Of a stretch of 64,000 nt of DNA, positions 43,841 to 53,655 are shown piece after piece. Below the pieces are notes generated by a model, which ran no database searches, was not told the DNA's origin, and was given only the letters and a program-made list of their open reading frames with translations. The position numbers were made by a program, and so were the translations under genes. The first letter of the stretch is position 1. Each line of letters opens with the position of its first letter. Origin of the DNA: Paraburkholderia domus (lineage in GTDB: Bacteria; Pseudomonadota; Gammaproteobacteria; Burkholderiales; Burkholderiaceae); NCBI RefSeq assembly GCF_905220705.1, contig NZ_CAJNAT010000003.1, positions 372,001 through 436,000 on the forward strand, given 5' to 3'.

Positions 43841-46273
43841 CTAGAATTTGGACTTCCAGCCGGTGTCGTACCGGTCTGATACCTGCACAATCTTGCCGTC
43901 AACGTCGTTGCGCACAACGTAGTGCCCATCGTCGCGAATATACGCTGTGGCAGGATCGTCGCGTCGGGCACCGTTGCCATTCGGTATAAATCTATTGTCG
44001 CGGGTGGGTACTGTCCTCGATGGATGCGCGATTGTTGCCTCAACGTCCTCCTGAGTCCATCCGCGCTTCTTCATTTGTCCAACGATCTTGTTCTCGTATA
44101 CGCTCGAAATCTGATTTGCAGTCGGCTTGCATAGCTTCGAAATCGCATCGACACCCGTGCGTATCGTTCCGGCGACACCGATAATCCCGAACGGATCGTC
44201 ATTGCCGGAGGAGATAGCCCACGCCCAACCCAACGCAGGATTGAACATACATTCGATACATATCGGTTGTAGCCCCGGTTCCGGCAACGCACCGAGCATG
44301 GCGCGGACCCATTCAAGCCGATTGGCGGGTGGCCCGGCCGGGTTCACACCGCTTTCGAGGTTGGTAACCCACTGGCCTATCTCGTCGCTACTAATCGCCT
44401 TGGCGACACCCATCGGCGTCGATCCACCTTGGTTCTGCGCGACCGTACCCGTGCGCGACATAACCCGACCATCAGCGGAGTAGCCATAGTTGACCGTCAG
44501 AAACAGGTACAGGCTCCCATTCAATGCAGTGGGGTACTCGTTATAAGTGAACTGCGTTACCTGCCCTCGCGCGTTATAGGTGACAAGCGCTTCTCGATTG
44601 TCTCCGGCGAGATAGGTAGCGCGGTGCGCGGCGTCCCTGCGCATCGTGCCCAGCGTCCAACCCGATACTCTATTGTTGGCAAGGCGCAGATTGCCCGTCT
44701 CGTCATAGAAATACAGCCAGTCAGCGGCCTTACTTCCGTTGAAATATTCAAGAGCCGCTACCACACGATTTGACGAGTCGTAGCCAACACCTACTGTCCG
44801 TTGCTGCCCAGACGGTTTAGCATCGAACGCGCTTTCTCCGGTTAGATCATCAGTGGCGAATTCGCTGAATCCGGTCACGTTGCCCTGCGCGTCATAGACA
44901 AAGGCACGCACCTTTCCGGGCGACGCGATCATCGATGGAATCAAACTCGTCGCGTCGGCATATCGTACGGAAGTGACTGTCGTACTGGACGCATTCCGCA
45001 CTACCAGCCGAACGGCACGGCCTGTCTCGTCATAACTGTATTCGTTAGTGCCGCCGGTCGAATTTGTGTCCGTTAGCAGGTTACCGGATGCATCCCAAGT
45101 CGTACTAGTCGTGCGGGCAGAGGAGCTAGTCCCCGTAGGTCGCAGCACGCCTCCGATGGAAGACAAGTTCACCGTCGTTGTACGCTGGCTGTCCGTGACG
45201 GTGGTTTTGCCGTTGCCGTAACCGAACTGCACGTTACGCGCGGTATCCGGGTGACTTGCCGCAGTGGCGCGGCCTTGTGCGTCATAAGTCCAGGTGGCGA
45301 TGCGGGTGCCGGTTTCATCGATCTCACCGGTTATCGCGTTCCTGAACCGCGTATCGTCATAGACATACCGGCGCATGTTGCCGTCAGGCCAGATCACGGA
45401 GACAAGGTTATTGTTCGCGTCATACGCGTATTGCGTCATGCCGCCCAGCGGATCGTTTAAGCGCGAAATGCGGCGTTTGTCGTCGTAGTCAAACCGCAGC
45501 GTTAGATCGGCGCCCGCGCTGGTGTTGTCTGCATGCTGGGTGATCACGGTCAGCAGCCCGATGCCGTCATAGGTCAGCGTTCGGGTGAAGCCGGTTCGTG
45601 TCCTCTCGGACAACAGGACACCTTGCAGCGAATACGATTCGACTATGCCGGTAGTCGGGTCTGAAAGGGTCCAGTTCATCCCGCCTTGCGACAGCGCCAT
45701 CCCGCCATATGTCGACGTGCGCCAGAATCCGCTCGACCATCTGAACGTGATCGGCTCACCGTTCGCCCGGTATGCAAGAATCTTTGACGAACTCCCGCTA
45801 TTAGCATTCGTCAGGTCTAGCTGGCGCTGCCAGCTATGGAACCAGACCGGCCCCATAGCGCCGATATTTTTCGCGAGCGGCGTTGAACGATAGGTTCGCG
45901 TGAAAACCAGCGGTATATCGTCACCACTAACGAAGTCACTGTCAGTCTGCGTAACGGCACCGCTGCCCGGATAGACCGGGTCGGCAACCGGACAGGATTG
46001 CTCAGGCTGTGGATCAGTCGTCCCCGCGCACCATTGCTTGATGAGATCTACGTCGTTAAGACACGAGTAGCCGCCGGGACCGCCAGGCGAGTTACTTGCC
46101 ACGTCAAGGGCACACCATTTAGTGCCTTGTATAGCACCGGACTTTTCGTATCGGCTGGTGCAGTCAGACGTATAGTCAGCTCTTGCGCTGAACGCCACCA
46201 GTAGCAGAATGAATGTCGCCAGTAGACGCGTCAGGTTGACGACCGGCCCATGAGAGGGGTTTCTTGGTTTCAT
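43841..46273 (-). CDS. Rhs-repeat protein with a colicin-E5-like toxin C-terminus
   Basis: This 810-residue protein starts with a Sec signal peptide (cleavage expected after ARA, residue 32; GGGAG precedes the ATG). A DUF6531-type segment follows (DFVSGDDIPLVFTRTYRST, about residues 112-130), then Rhs/YD repeats (YDANNNLVSVIWPDGNMRRY, WTYDAQGRATAASHPDT). The last 85 residues, with MKKRGWTQEDVEATIAHPSR, RRDDPATAYIRDDGHYVVRN and IVQVSDR, resemble the colicin E5 RNase domain, which cuts tRNAs with a queuosine-type anticodon (Tyr, His, Asn, Asp). The Rhs shell is shorter than usual. It probably acts in competition with neighbouring cells; the export route is unknown. Confidence 0.85.
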   Translation of the reverse strand: MKPRNPSHGPVVNLTRLLATFILLLVAFSARADYTSDCTSRYEKSGAIQGTKWCALDVASNSPGGPGGYSCLNDVDLIKQWCAGTTDPQPEQSCPVADPVYPGSGAVTQTDSDFVSGDDIPLVFTRTYRSTPLAKNIGAMGPVWFHSWQRQLDLTNANSGSSSKILAYRANGEPITFRWSSGFWRTSTYGGMALSQGGMNWTLSDPTTGIVESYSLQGVLLSERTRTGFTRTLTYDGIGLLTVITQHADNTSAGADLTLRFDYDDKRRISRLNDPLGGMTQYAYDANNNLVSVIWPDGNMRRYVYDDTRFRNAITGEIDETGTRIATWTYDAQGRATAASHPDTARNVQFGYGNGKTTVTDSQRTTTVNLSSIGGVLRPTGTSSSARTTSTTWDASGNLLTDTNSTGGTNEYSYDETGRAVRLVVRNASSTTVTSVRYADATSLIPSMIASPGKVRAFVYDAQGNVTGFSEFATDDLTGESAFDAKPSGQQRTVGVGYDSSNRVVAALEYFNGSKAADWLYFYDETGNLRLANNRVSGWTLGTMRRDAAHRATYLAGDNREALVTYNARGQVTQFTYNEYPTALNGSLYLFLTVNYGYSADGRVMSRTGTVAQNQGGSTPMGVAKAISSDEIGQWVTNLESGVNPAGPPANRLEWVRAMLGALPEPGLQPICIECMFNPALGWAWAISSGNDDPFGIIGVAGTIRTGVDAISKLCKPTANQISSVYENKIVGQMKKRGWTQEDVEATIAHPSRTVPTRDNRFIPNGNGARRDDPATAYIRDDGHYVVRNDVDGKIVQVSDRYDTGWKSKF

Positions 46274-46738
46274 GAATCTCCCTGCTGTAATACGTCGTTA
46301 GAAATGCGTAATAATTCGACGTTGCATCAGGGATGCGTGAAGCCCGAATAAGACAATTCGGAAAATTTCAATCGCGCAACACATCTTCACAAACAAGCTT
46401 AGATCGGAAGCTTCAGAGCAGGTATAGCGCTAGTCGGCGCACAGACGTCACCCGCATCGCGGGCATTTAACGGAGCCGGCTCGCACCGTTAGCTCATAAG
46501 TGGGTCACTCGCTCCGTCATGGCAGTGGTGCATCTGGAATCCGTGCCCTCGCACATTTGACGTGACTGACAGGCCCTCATACTTCCGGCGGCGCTACGCG
46601 CACTGTGGTGGCACCCCATTCAAGTGGAGGCTGTCTTTCGCTATCGCAAGCTACAGATGCACCAATTTGATGCGTGCAGTGGCCCAACAACGGTGCGTCT
46701 TACAGCCCCTCGCCCCGCCCGCCCACGCTGCACCGCCA
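46274..46738. other. Intergenic region between rhs and the binding-protein gene
   Basis: It holds the rhs promoter at the left (AT-rich to about 46400), a degenerate repeat copy at 46485-46605 and, at 46658-46674, TGCACCAATTTGATGCG, which could be an NtrC-type site. No gene is supported. Confidence 0.45.
46485..46605 (+). repeat. Interspersed repeat, decayed partial copy E
   Basis: It keeps TGGTGCATCTGGAATCCGTG, CTCGCACATT and GACTGACA-like ends in the same order as copies A to D, but lacks the hairpin half. It is a single, degenerate copy in the plus orientation. Confidence 0.6.
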
Positions 46739-46754
46739 TGGCACATACCTTGCG
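46739..46754 (+). promoter_or_regulatory. Sigma-54 promoter of the binding-protein gene
   Basis: TGGCACATACCTTGCG has GG at 46740-46741 and GC at 46752-46753 with 10 bases between. It lies 72 bases upstream of the start at 46826 and closely resembles the urtA element. Confidence 0.75.
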
Positions 46755-46825
46755 TCGAAATCTCCCACGATGTTGCCGCGTCCTGACGGCAGCCGACCGC
46801 TTCTCGCCACCACCGCTCACACAAC

Positions 46826-47629
46826 ATGAACCGATCGACCCTTCGCCCAGCGCGTCGCGCCTGGCTCGCCGCACTGTTGCTCTCGCCCGTCCTCGCAATC
46901 CATACGCCCGCCGCTCACGCGGATACGCTCGACAACATCGCCAAAGCCGGTGTGCTCAAAGTCGCCGTGCCGGAAGACTATCCGCCGTTCGGATCGGTCG
47001 GCGCGGATATGAAGCCGCAAGGCTATGACATCGATGCCGCCGCAATGCTCGCGAAATCGATGAACGTCAAGCTCGAACTCGTGCCGGTCAATAGCGCGAA
47101 CCGCATTCCGTATCTGCAAACAGGCAAGGTCGATCTGGTGATCTCCTCGCTCGGCAAGACACCTGAACGCGACAAGGTCATCGATTTTTCGACGGCCTAT
47201 GCGCCGTACTACCAAGGCGTGTTCGGGCCCGCGGACATCAAGGTCACCGGTTCCGCCGATCTCACCGGCAAAACGGTCGGCGCCACGCGCGGCGCGCTCG
47301 AAGAAATCGCTCTCACGCAAATGGCGCCGAATGCCACCATCAAGCGTTTCGAAGACAACAACGCGACCATCGCCGCGTTTCTCTCGGGTCAGGTGCAGTT
47401 GATCGCCGCCGGCAATATCGTCGCCGCCGCGATCAATGCGAAGAATCCGCCGCGCCGTCCGGAACCTAAGTTCGTTATAAAGGATTCACCATGTTTCGTC
47501 GGCATGAACAAGAATGAAAGCCGGCTGCTGGCGAAGGTCAACGCCGCCATCGCCCAAGCGAAGGCGGACGGCACGCTCAACACGATGTCGAAGAAGTGGT
47601 TCGGCGCGCCCTTGCCGGCCAACCTGTAA
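46826..47629 (+). CDS. Amino acid/cystine-type ABC substrate-binding protein (orphan)
   Basis: This 267-residue protein has a signal peptide (ending about residue 32, AAHA) and an SBP_bac_3 domain: GVLKVAVPEDYPPFGSVG (about 43-60), PQGYDIDAAAMLAKSMNVK, VDLVISSLGKTPERDKVIDF and a C-terminal LNTMSKKWFG. Such proteins bind amino acids or related compounds. No permease or ATPase genes adjoin it, so it may use a transporter encoded elsewhere. It reads towards ureA, 171 bases away, and the sigma-54 promoter in front may also serve the urease genes (inference). Confidence 0.85.
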   Translation: MNRSTLRPARRAWLAALLLSPVLAIHTPAAHADTLDNIAKAGVLKVAVPEDYPPFGSVGADMKPQGYDIDAAAMLAKSMNVKLELVPVNSANRIPYLQTGKVDLVISSLGKTPERDKVIDFSTAYAPYYQGVFGPADIKVTGSADLTGKTVGATRGALEEIALTQMAPNATIKRFEDNNATIAAFLSGQVQLIAAGNIVAAAINAKNPPRRPEPKFVIKDSPCFVGMNKNESRLLAKVNAAIAQAKADGTLNTMSKKWFGAPLPANL

Positions 47630-47800
47630 GCGGGTCGTTAATTCAGCTTGATATCTTTGTAAGCTGATCTGGCAGTAAGCTTGTCGCGGTTCGTTTCGTG
47701 TCGCATTTCGAGCGACCGCGATGGCGCACAACGAAGCGCGACTCCAATCGCATCCGACGCCTGTCCTGGCTGGGACGGGCGTAACCCAACCCGACATCCG

Positions 47801-48103
47801 ATGAAGCTGACACCTCGCGAGAAGGACAAGCTGCTGATCTTCACCGCCGCGCTGCTTGCCGAACGGCGCCGCGCTCGCGGCCTCAAACTGAATTACCCGG
47901 AAGCGATCGCGTTCATCAGTGCCGCGCTGATGGAAGCTGCCCGTGACGGCAAGACCGTTGCCGAGGTCATGCACTACGGCACCACGCTGCTGACGCGCGC
48001 CGATGTGATGGAAGGCGTGCCGGAGATGATCCCCGACATCCAGGTCGAAGCCACCTTCCCTGACGGCACCAAGCTCGTCACCGTTCATCACCCGATCCCC
48101 TAA
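47801..48103 (+). CDS. ureA: Urease gamma subunit
   Basis: This encodes 100 residues, [20 protein letters not shown], with [13 protein letters not shown] and [21 protein letters not shown], matching UreA along its whole length. It forms the (alpha-beta-gamma)3 urease with UreB and UreC. It lies 17 bases before ureB. ureD, its usual upstream neighbour, is 5.2 kb away. Confidence 0.96.
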   Translation: MKLTPREKDKLLIFTAALLAERRRARGLKLNYPEAIAFISAALMEAARDGKTVAEVMHYGTTLLTRADVMEGVPEMIPDIQVEATFPDGTKLVTVHHPIP

Positions 48104-48120
48104 TCACGCAAGGCAGCCCC

Positions 48121-48426
48121 ATGATTCCCGGCGAACTTCTCATCGACGACGGCGAACACGAACTCAACGCGGGCCGCGCCACCATCACGGTGGTCGTGTC
48201 GAATACCGGCGACCGTCCGGTGCAGATCGGCTCGCACTATCACTTCTATGAAGTGAACGAGGCGCTCTCCTTCGATCGTGAAGCGGCGCGCGGCTTCCGG
48301 CTCAACATCGCAGCGGGCACCGCCGTGCGCTTCGAGCCTGGCCAGGAACGCACCGTCGAACTGGTCGAACTGGCGGGCGACCGTGTCGTCTACGGCTTCA
48401 ACGGCAAGGTGATGGGCAAGCTCTGA
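48121..48426 (+). CDS. ureB: Urease beta subunit
   Basis: This encodes 101 residues, [20 protein letters not shown], with [21 protein letters not shown] and [21 protein letters not shown] in the expected order. UreB is the beta-barrel structural subunit of urease. It lies between ureA (17-base gap) and ureC (55-base gap) and is full length. Confidence 0.96.
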   Translation: MIPGELLIDDGEHELNAGRATITVVVSNTGDRPVQIGSHYHFYEVNEALSFDREAARGFRLNIAAGTAVRFEPGQERTVELVELAGDRVVYGFNGKVMGKL

Positions 48427-48481
48427 TGCGCGACCCGCGCAAGCTTGCTTTGACCACTCTGCTCATTTCCGGATCCACACC

Positions 48482-50188
48482 ATGACCTTACGCATTGGCC
48501 GCCGCGCATACGCGGAAATGTTCGGCCCCACGACCGGCGACCGCGTACGCCTCGCCGACACCGAGTTGCTGATCGAAGTCGAACGCGACTTCACGACCTA
48601 TGGCGAAGAGGTGAAATTCGGCGGCGGCAAAGTGATTCGCGACGGCATGGGCCAGTCGCAACGCGTGCATGCCGACGTCGTCGATACGGTTGTGACGAAT
48701 GCGGTGATTCTCGATCACTGGGGCATCGTCAAGGCCGACATCGGCATCAAGAACGGCCGCATCGCCGCAATCGGCAAAGCGGGCAATCCCGACATCCAGC
48801 CGAACGTGACGATCGCGATCGGCGCGTCCACCGAGGTAATCGCGGGCGAAGGGCTGATCGTGACGGCCGGTGGCATCGATACGCACATTCACTTCATCAG
48901 CCCACAGCAGATTGAAGAAGCACTCGCGAGCGGTGTGACGACGATGCTCGGCGGTGGCACCGGTCCGGCAACGGGCACGAACGCGACGACTTGCACCCCG
49001 GGTCCGTGGCATCTCGAACGCATGCTGCAAGCGGCCGATGGTTATCCGATGAATATCGGCTTTCTCGGCAAGGGCAATGTGAGCCTGCCGCAACCCGCAC
49101 TCGAGCAAATCGCCGCAGGCGCGATCGGTTTAAAGCTGCACGAGGACTGGGGCTCGACGCCGGCGGCGATCGACAACTGTCTCTCTGTTGCCGACGATAC
49201 CGACACGCAGGTCGCGATCCACACGGATACATTGAACGAAGCGGGTTTTGTTGAAGCGACGGTGGCCGCGTTCAAGGGCCGTACGATCCACACTTATCAC
49301 ACGGAAGGCGCAGGCGGCGGCCACGCACCGGACATCATCAAGGTCTGCGGCGAAGCGAACGTGCTGCCCTCCTCCACCAATCCGACGCGCCCGTACACCG
49401 TCAACACGCTCGAAGAGCATCTCGACATGCTGATGGTGTGCCACCACCTGGACCCGTCGATTGCGGAAGACATCGCCTTTGCCGAGTCGCGTATCCGTCG
49501 CGAAACCATCGCCGCTGAAGATATCTTGCACGACCTCGGCGCGTTGTCGATGTTGTCGTCGGATTCGCAGGCGATGGGGCGCGTGGGAGAAGTCATCATC
49601 CGCACGTGGCAGACCGCGCACAAGATGAAGGTGCAACGCGGCGCGCTGCCTGAAGACAACGCGCGGCACGACAACTTTCGCGCGAAGCGTTACGTCGCCA
49701 AGTACACGATCAACCCGGCGATCACGCACGGTATCTCGCATGAAGTCGGCTCGATCGAGCCGGGCAAGTGGGCGGACCTGGTGTTCTGGGAGCCGGCGTT
49801 TTTCGGCATCAAGCCGTCGTTGATTCTGAAGGGCGGCATGATCGCGATGGCGCAGATGGGTGACCCGAACGCGTCGATTCCGACCCCGCAACCGGTCCAC
49901 TACCGCGAGATGTTCGCCACGCGCGGTGGTGCGCTCGGACGCACTTCCCTGACCTTCGTTTCCCAGATGGCTGCCGATGCGGGCGTCGGCGAACGCTATG
50001 GACTGAACAAGCGTATCGTTGCCGTGAAGAACTGCCGCAACATTACGAAGGCCGATATGATTCACAATGCGTGGCGTCCGGCGATCAGCGTCGATCCGGA
50101 AACTTATCAGGTGATCGCCGACGGTCAGTTGCTGACCTGCGAACCTGCAACGGTACTGCCGATGGCGCAACGCTACTTCCTGTTCTAA
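48482..50188 (+). CDS. ureC: Urease alpha subunit, catalytic
   Basis: This 568-residue catalytic subunit hydrolyses urea to ammonia and carbamate at a two-nickel centre. The metal ligands His 135 and His 137 ([10 protein letters not shown]), the carbamylated Lys 218 (GAIGLKLH) and the flap Cys 320-His 321 (MVCHHLDPS) are all present, so the enzyme should be active. It is full length and followed after 3 bases by ureE. With UrtABCDE it uses imported urea as a nitrogen source. Confidence 0.97.
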   Translation: MTLRIGRRAYAEMFGPTTGDRVRLADTELLIEVERDFTTYGEEVKFGGGKVIRDGMGQSQRVHADVVDTVVTNAVILDHWGIVKADIGIKNGRIAAIGKAGNPDIQPNVTIAIGASTEVIAGEGLIVTAGGIDTHIHFISPQQIEEALASGVTTMLGGGTGPATGTNATTCTPGPWHLERMLQAADGYPMNIGFLGKGNVSLPQPALEQIAAGAIGLKLHEDWGSTPAAIDNCLSVADDTDTQVAIHTDTLNEAGFVEATVAAFKGRTIHTYHTEGAGGGHAPDIIKVCGEANVLPSSTNPTRPYTVNTLEEHLDMLMVCHHLDPSIAEDIAFAESRIRRETIAAEDILHDLGALSMLSSDSQAMGRVGEVIIRTWQTAHKMKVQRGALPEDNARHDNFRAKRYVAKYTINPAITHGISHEVGSIEPGKWADLVFWEPAFFGIKPSLILKGGMIAMAQMGDPNASIPTPQPVHYREMFATRGGALGRTSLTFVSQMAADAGVGERYGLNKRIVAVKNCRNITKADMIHNAWRPAISVDPETYQVIADGQLLTCEPATVLPMAQRYFLF

Positions 50189-50191
50189 ATC

Positions 50192-50881
50192 ATGCGCACT
50201 ATCGACAAACTGATTGCGCCGCATCTGAAGCTGGCACCTGTGCTGGTAAAGCGCGCGCCGACCCTAACGCTCGCTTTCGACGACCGTCGTAAGAGCCGTC
50301 TCGCCGCAACGCTCGATAATGGCGAGGAAATTGCGTTGCTGCTGCCGCGCGGCACCGTGCTGCGCGACGGCGATGTTCTGGTCGCCGACGATGGCGGCCT
50401 GGTGCGCGTGGTCGCCGCACCGGAAGCGGTGTTGTATGTCCGCGCGAAAGACGCGTTGACGCTGACGCGTGCCGCTTATCACCTCGGTAATCGTCATACG
50501 CCTGTTGAAGTCGGCGCCGATTACCTCAAGCTCGAATACGATCCTGTTCTTGCCGACATGCTGAAGCGCATCGGCGCAAGCGTGGATCAGGTGTCGATGC
50601 CGTTCCAGCCGGAATCCGGCGCGTATGGCGGCGGTCACAAGCATGGTCACGACGAGACCTTCGCGGAAGACTATGCGCTCGCCCAGCAGGTATTCGACGA
50701 GCATCATGGGCATGAGCATTCGCACGATCATGAGCATGGGCATGACCACTCGGATCATGAGCACGGTCATAGCCATGCGCAGGGTCATAGTCACGACCAT
50801 TCGCACGATCACAAGGACGACGATCACGTCCACGACGAATCGTGCGGCCACGGACATCATCACCACCATGCGCATCGCTGA
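50192..50881 (+). CDS. ureE: Urease accessory nickel chaperone UreE
   Basis: This 229-residue protein has the UreE N-terminal domain and a metal-binding C-terminal domain ([14 protein letters not shown], about residues 95-108; [16 protein letters not shown]), then an unusually long His-rich tail of about 60 residues with [24 protein letters not shown] runs. UreE hands nickel to the UreDFG complex, and the His tail probably stores several metal ions. It overlaps ureF by 14 bases. Confidence 0.95.
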   Translation: MRTIDKLIAPHLKLAPVLVKRAPTLTLAFDDRRKSRLAATLDNGEEIALLLPRGTVLRDGDVLVADDGGLVRVVAAPEAVLYVRAKDALTLTRAAYHLGNRHTPVEVGADYLKLEYDPVLADMLKRIGASVDQVSMPFQPESGAYGGGHKHGHDETFAEDYALAQQVFDEHHGHEHSHDHEHGHDHSDHEHGHSHAQGHSHDHSHDHKDDDHVHDESCGHGHHHHHAHR

Positions 50882-51548
50882 ACTCACGGCATTGCTGCAT
50901 CTTGCGTCACCGGCACTACCGATCGGCGCATTCAGCTACTCGCAGGGTCTCGAAGCCGCGATCGAAGCGCAACTCATCACCGACGCCGATTCCGCGCGCG
51001 ACTGGATCGCAAGCGGTTTGACCGATGTGCTCGCGCGTGGCGAGCTGCCGTTTCTCGCCCATCAGATGGAACGCTGGCGTGCGCACGATGCAGACGGCCT
51101 AAGGGAAGCGAACAGCGAATTCCTGGCAAGCCGTGAGTCCGCTGAACTTAGACGCGAGACGGAACAAATGGGCTGGTCGCTGCGACAGTTGTGCGTCTCG
51201 CTGGAATGGGGCGACGCCGAACGGCGCACGACGCTGGCATCGCTCAAGCCGTTGGCCCAACCCACGGCTTTCGCGTTTGCCGCTTTCGCACACGACGCAG
51301 CGCCCGACGCAGCGCTCGCCGCTTACGCCTTCAGCTGGGTGGAAAACCAGGCCGCCGCCGCATTGAAGGCGGTACCACTCGGTCAACTCGCCGGCCAGCG
51401 CATCATCGTCGCGTTGCGCGAGCCGATCGACGCCGCCGTCACGCGAGCATTGGCCACGTCACCCGAAAACATCAACACCCTCGCGCCACAGTTGGGCATT
51501 TTGTCGGCGCGTCACGAGTCGCAGTATTCGCGGCTTTTTCGCTCATAG
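50868..51548 (+). CDS. ureF: Urease accessory protein UreF
   Basis: From ATG 50868 this encodes 226 residues, [20 protein letters not shown], followed by [12 protein letters not shown], core motifs of UreF. It is helical and bridges UreD and UreG in the nickel-loading complex. The start lies inside the end of ureE in another frame (14-base overlap), so translation is likely coupled. Longer reading frames upstream simply mirror the UreE His tail. Confidence 0.95.
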   Translation: MRIAELTALLHLASPALPIGAFSYSQGLEAAIEAQLITDADSARDWIASGLTDVLARGELPFLAHQMERWRAHDADGLREANSEFLASRESAELRRETEQMGWSLRQLCVSLEWGDAERRTTLASLKPLAQPTAFAFAAFAHDAAPDAALAAYAFSWVENQAAAALKAVPLGQLAGQRIIVALREPIDAAVTRALATSPENINTLAPQLGILSARHESQYSRLFRS

Positions 51549-51559
51549 AAAGATCCATC

Positions 51560-52213
51560 ATGAACGCACCTCATCACCCCGCTCACTCACCCGTCCGCAC
51601 GAAGAAACTGCCGCCGCTGCGCGTGGGTGTCGGCGGCCCGGTCGGCTCGGGTAAAACCACGTTGCTCGAAATGCTCTGCAAGGCGATGCGCGAACAGTAC
51701 GACCTCGTCGCGATCACCAACGACATCTATACGAAGGAAGACCAGCGTCTGTTGACGGTGGCAGGCGCGTTGCCAGCCGAACGGATCATGGGCGTCGAAA
51801 CGGGCGGCTGCCCGCACACGGCGATTCGCGAAGACGCGTCGATCAACCTCGAAGCCGTCGACCGTATGCTGACGCGTTTTCCCGATGCGGACATCGTGTT
51901 CATCGAATCAGGCGGCGATAACCTGGCGGCAACGTTCAGCCCGGAATTGTCGGACCTGACGATCTACGTGATCGACGTGGCCGGCGGCGAGAAGATTCCG
52001 CGCAAAGGCGGCCCGGGGATTACGAAGTCGGATCTGCTGGTCATCAACAAGACGGACCTCGCGCCGATGGTCGGCGCGAATCTGGAAGTGATGGCCTCAG
52101 ACGCGAAGAAGATGCGCGGCGAGCGGCCTTTCGTGATGTGCAATCTGAAGGCGCTCGACGGACTGGATGTGGTGGTGAAGTTTATCGAGACGAAGGGGCT
52201 GTTGAAGGTCTAA
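51560..52213 (+). CDS. ureG: Urease accessory GTPase UreG
   Basis: From ATG 51560 this encodes 217 residues. The P-loop GGPVGSGKT lies at 25-33, and [14 protein letters not shown] and [20 protein letters not shown] follow, with the nickel-binding CPH motif; INKTDL gives base specificity. UreG hydrolyses GTP to drive nickel insertion into urease. It is the last gene of the ure run, 11 bases after ureF. Confidence 0.96.
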   Translation: MNAPHHPAHSPVRTKKLPPLRVGVGGPVGSGKTTLLEMLCKAMREQYDLVAITNDIYTKEDQRLLTVAGALPAERIMGVETGGCPHTAIREDASINLEAVDRMLTRFPDADIVFIESGGDNLAATFSPELSDLTIYVIDVAGGEKIPRKGGPGITKSDLLVINKTDLAPMVGANLEVMASDAKKMRGERPFVMCNLKALDGLDVVVKFIETKGLLKV

Positions 52214-52265
52214 GCCCGCGGGGGCGCTTTAAAGCCTTGAAGTCGGGGCGCTTTCGCGCCTCCGC

Positions 52266-53579
52266 TCACTCCGGCAACAACGCCATCAACACATCCACGG
52301 TCCGCGCCGTCGCGCCACGGTGGCGCGCGGCAAACGCCGAGGCCGCGCCGCCCATCGCCAGCCGCCGTGCCTTGTCGCCGAACAGTTCGCGCAGCGCGCG
52401 CGCCAGATCAGCCGGATCTTGCACCTGCACCGCCGCACCCGCCGCGACCGCATCCGCCGTGGCTTGCGTGAAGTTGAACACATGCGGCCCGATCAGCACC
52501 GGTACACCGACCGCACACGCTTCGATCAGATTCTGCCCGCCCAGCGGCAGCAAACTCCCGCCGATAAACGCCAGATCCGAAGCGGCATAGTAAGCGCCCA
52601 ACTCGCCCATCGAATCGCCGAGCAGCACATTCACATCTGTAGCCAAATCAGGCACGCCGCCGCCCGCACCGGAAGCCGCCGACGCTACAGCCGCGCTCAG
52701 CGCCCACGCCGAACGCCGCTCGAGACGCAAACCAGCCTTCTCGACCAACGCCGCCACTTCGTTAAACCGTTGCGGATGACGCGGCACCAGGATCAGCAAC
52801 GCATCGTCGATGCCAAGCGCCGCGAACGCCTGCAGCACCAGTTCCTCTTCGCCTTCACGCGTACTCGCCGCGACCCACACGGGCCGCGTGCCGATTGCCG
52901 CACGCCACGCATGACCACGCGCCGCCAGTTCCGGCGGCGTGCTCATATCGAACTTCAGATTGCCGAGCACCGCGACGTTACGCGCACCGAGTGCCGTGAG
53001 CCGCTCCGCATCTGACGGACTCTGCGCCAGCACCCGCGCAAATCCGCCGAACACGTCTCTCGTCGCATGGCCGAACTTGGCCGCGCGCTTATACGAGCGT
53101 GCCGACATCCGCGCGTTGGTCAGCACGAGCGGCACATCCGCGCGACGGCATTCGTCGATCAGCGTCGGCCACACTTCAGTTTCCATCACCAGACCGAGCG
53201 ACGGCCGCCACGTCCGCAAAAACCGCCGCACCGCGTGCGGCATGTCGTACGGCAGATAGCTGCGCAACACGCGGTCGCCAAAAATCTGCTCGCCGGTGGC
53301 GCGGCCACTCGGCGTCATATGCGTCAAAAGAATTCGCGCGTCGGGACGCGCCTTCATCAGCGCGTCGATCAGCGGTTGCGCGGCACGCGTCTCACCCACC
53401 GACACCGCATGCACCCAGATCAGCGGCGCATTGTCTTCCGGCAGCCGCCCGCGCGAGTGACCGAAACGCTCGGCGATATGCTCGCGATAGCCACGCTCCT
53501 TGCGCGAGCGGATCAGCAAGCGCAGCACGGCAAGCGGCGCGACGATCCACCAGAGCGCGTTATAAATCGCCCTCAGCAT
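52266..53579 (-). CDS. waaA: Kdo transferase (3-deoxy-D-manno-octulosonate transferase)
   Basis: From ATG 53579 this encodes 437 residues with an N-terminal membrane anchor (about 4-20), then WVHAVSVGETRAAQPLI (about 56-72), which holds the acceptor-side glutamate, and ETEVWPTLI. The C-terminal nucleotide-binding half has FIGGSLLPLGGQNLIEACA. WaaA adds Kdo from CMP-Kdo to lipid A precursor at the inner membrane. It lies with kdoO and waaC in a minus-strand LPS core cluster. An insertion of Ala/Ser-rich sequence at about 300-318 is not seen in E. coli WaaA. Confidence 0.93.
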   Translation of the reverse strand: MLRAIYNALWWIVAPLAVLRLLIRSRKERGYREHIAERFGHSRGRLPEDNAPLIWVHAVSVGETRAAQPLIDALMKARPDARILLTHMTPSGRATGEQIFGDRVLRSYLPYDMPHAVRRFLRTWRPSLGLVMETEVWPTLIDECRRADVPLVLTNARMSARSYKRAAKFGHATRDVFGGFARVLAQSPSDAERLTALGARNVAVLGNLKFDMSTPPELAARGHAWRAAIGTRPVWVAASTREGEEELVLQAFAALGIDDALLILVPRHPQRFNEVAALVEKAGLRLERRSAWALSAAVASAASGAGGGVPDLATDVNVLLGDSMGELGAYYAASDLAFIGGSLLPLGGQNLIEACAVGVPVLIGPHVFNFTQATADAVAAGAAVQVQDPADLARALRELFGDKARRLAMGGAASAFAARHRGATARTVDVLMALLPE

Positions 53580-53655
53580 CGGGACTCCGCACACCCGGGC
53601 GCGAATCCGAATGCAAACGCGGGCTGCGCAGCGCGAGCGAAAAAGACAGCGGCGC

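Noticed and set aside
46640..46680. CAGATGCACCAAT as the inverted partner of repeat copy E
   Set aside because: Only about 10 bases match the repeat; the stretch fits better as an NtrC-like site and is too short to call a repeat copy.
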